A stretch of 64,000 nucleotides of DNA from Scolanthus callimorphus. Taxonomy: Eukaryota; Cnidaria; Anthozoa; Actiniaria; Edwardsiidae. Shown piece after piece: positions 58,301-61,300 of this stretch (its first letter is position 1; each line of letters begins with the position of its first letter). A program made the position numbers and the translations under genes. The notes under the pieces were generated by a model that did not search any database, was not told the origin of the DNA, and saw only the letters and a program-made list of their open reading frames with translations. The stretch is taken from assembly GCA_033964015.1 (NCBI GenBank), contig CM066914.1, forward strand, positions 11,461,831 to 11,525,830. Reading direction: 5' to 3'.

Positions 58301-61300
58301 GTGTACACGTTCAGGCGTCCTGGGTACGAGCCGTTCATGAGGTAGTAGAATGACAAACACGTGCGTGTTGGTAAGACGAATGGCGTTCGGTATCTCACTT
58401 TACCGTCTATTTTCATAGGATGAGGGGATGAGTTCACAAACACGTAGCCAGGGGGACGCAAACCTTTGAGAGAGAAAAGGATGAGGAGGGGATGAGTTAA
58501 CAAACACGTAGCCAGGGGGACGCAGACCTTTGAGAGAGAATAGGATGAGGGGATGAGTTAACAAACATGTAGCCAGGGGGACGCAAACCTTTGAGAGAGA
58601 AAAGGATGAGGGGATGAGTTCACAAACTTTTAGCCAGGGGGGCGCAAACCTTTGAGAGAGAAAAGGGTGAAGGGAGGACACATACACGTAGCCAGGGGGT
58701 GCAGACCTTTACATTCCTTCTATTCTTGGACCACCATCACCTCACCTGTCACCTCTACTGTATAAAACCAGAGTTGATGACTATTTGTCGTCGTCTGTCT
58801 GACCTCCACATATTTTCCCTCCGCGGCAGGTTTGCAGTAAAATCGTTGACTCGTTATAAAGTCCAACATCCTCACGCCCCCACACGTGACGCCATCCTGA
58901 GTGGATTCTTTCTTGACGTACACGCTGACGTCTCGTGCGTCTTTAAACACCACAAATACATCGAGCACAAGGTAGCTGGACTGCAGATTAACTCTCCACC
59001 AGGTATTGGGTGCGTTATAAGTGTATGTACCCGTGGTTGTGAAAAGTCTGCTTCCTTGAATAGCATTGTTGGCAACGTTAGCATAGTTAACAGAATTGGA
59101 CTCTGCAGGTTTGTTGCGCGCAAGGTCTTCCGTGGCAGACGGCCTGAAAATATCTGAAAAAAAGAATTAGCTCCTTAAAAAAATCAACAAAAACAACACG
59201 TCACACTGATTCAATAGAGCGCTGAGCGTGATGACTGTCGCGAGGATTTTAAACTACTGTAGTTGTACATTCTACTACCCATGAAGTTGCATGGGTTCGC
59301 TGTGGTGCTCACCTTGATAGAACTCTACGTCAGAGATGGCCTGAAGGTCGCCATATGAGAAATAGTTGTCCCAGATTCGTAAATCTTTGATCCTGAGATG
59401 TGGCAGCGCTTTATTCCAATCATAGGCTGTACTAGATGTATCAGCTCCGACGCGCAAATAGCTGTTCCCCGAATGATAGCTACTTTTTGACAAGCGGTAG
59501 TTGTCGCTGACCAGAATACCGTTCATGTACAGGCTGAGGTCGTACCATGTCCACGTGAACACCACGTGCGTCCAGCGTGTCAGAGGTTCCTGGGCTGTCG
59601 CGTCAAGCAACCATTGGTGGGTTGAATTCTGGATCATTAGTGAGTAATGTCCTGATGTGTCTCTGGTTTTCTTGTACAAAAACGTGAACCCGGTTTTCAC
59701 GAGCGCATTTTCGTAGCCAGAGGATATGATAACACTTGTGGTCGAACCTGGAGAGAAATACAGATCAGCTTCATCCGCGCATGTTCATGTTAAACGTTAA
59801 GTTTGTAAACCACAGGGAACCCATACTAGAAGCATTCATTTCGTTCGCTTGCCTTGACGTCGTTTGATGGAATACAAGTTCTGTACACTTGAACTGACAC
59901 GCAAATTGTTATTTATCGTGTACAACATTCTTCATGATGCTTCTTATATCAAATTTGCCATTCCTTAAAAAATAGCAAGAAAAAGCGCACTTGTTAACCT
60001 ACCTCTGTTTTTCACTGCCTTGATGTTCAGGCAGCAGGTAGTGGAACTGGGGAGACATTCTTTAGCTATGAACTTGATGTACTTTGCTCGAATGGGAGGC
60101 AACAAATCAAGACGAATGTAGTTTGAGTCCCCACTAGTAGTACCCCAATGGCGAAACAACTTCAACACAAAATGAAAATGCGGGATTAACACGGCGAGAA
60201 AAGAATTTAAACGGGTGCTGTATGACAAATGTATGTTATAATCTAGATTGTTTGATCGTCTTTCTAGGTAGCATTTGTTCCTTTCTCTAGTTTTGACGAC
60301 GTAATCACTAATGTCACGGATGCACCATGACAGGGCTCGAAGTTAAAAAAATATTCATAATACTCGTAATAGTACGCCTTGTAGCAACATTATAAGTGTA
60401 CGAATAAAGTAAAGTCTGAGCTATGGAAATGAAATTTAGCAACAGTATAGGGTACTTCGTCAAAAATCTAGGCGTAAATCCTTTAGGATTCCCATACTGC
60501 AAAAACTGAAAACACAGTCGTCATTTATATTAACGCCTTGTACTAACATTATAGGCGTAAAACCATTAGGAGAACGGTGCAAAAACTGAAAACAAGCTTA
60601 GGTGAAATACGCTTGTATCGGGTGCAATCTCGGCATGATTATCCCAGGGTTGTAATGAACCAACAACTGGCCCCCTATTTGGGGACATGACCATGTACCC
60701 GATCCACGTGACTTTGGTGATACCCCCTACCTCTACTGGGTTACCTACTGTCCAGAGTCTGACTTTTTCTATAAGGTAGAACCATGAAAGGACCAGAGTA
60801 TATTCACAAATAACTCACCTTCTCGCGTCCATTGTCCGGATATGGAGTGTAGTTGATGTTATCTGAGCTAAACTGAAGATAGAAAGTTTTCACGCACGAG
60901 GACGACGAGCAACAACTGATTCCCAGGTAGACAGCAGGGTCGGTCGCCAGGCTGTTCTCGTGTAGAGTGTATTCCTGGCGGCCGTTCACGTCCGAGAACA
61001 TTTGGTTTGCTCTGATAATATTGTCCAAGCTGGGAGGATTGAGGTTTGCTGCATATGAAAATTGTATAAAAATATATTTAAGTTTGTTATGGGGACCCGT
61101 CATAACCCATTGCTGGAAAACCAAACAACTTTTCCAGCGGTAGCGGAGCTAAGCGCAGAACTCCGTAAAATGACCAGAATTGGTAATGAGTCAAACGTGT
61201 CACGAAATGTTGCCTAGATCGCAATGCGCATTATCAAAACAAGTATCAACGCCGCTATCTGGTCGCGAGGGCATACCGAGTATGTTCTGAATGCATCAGC

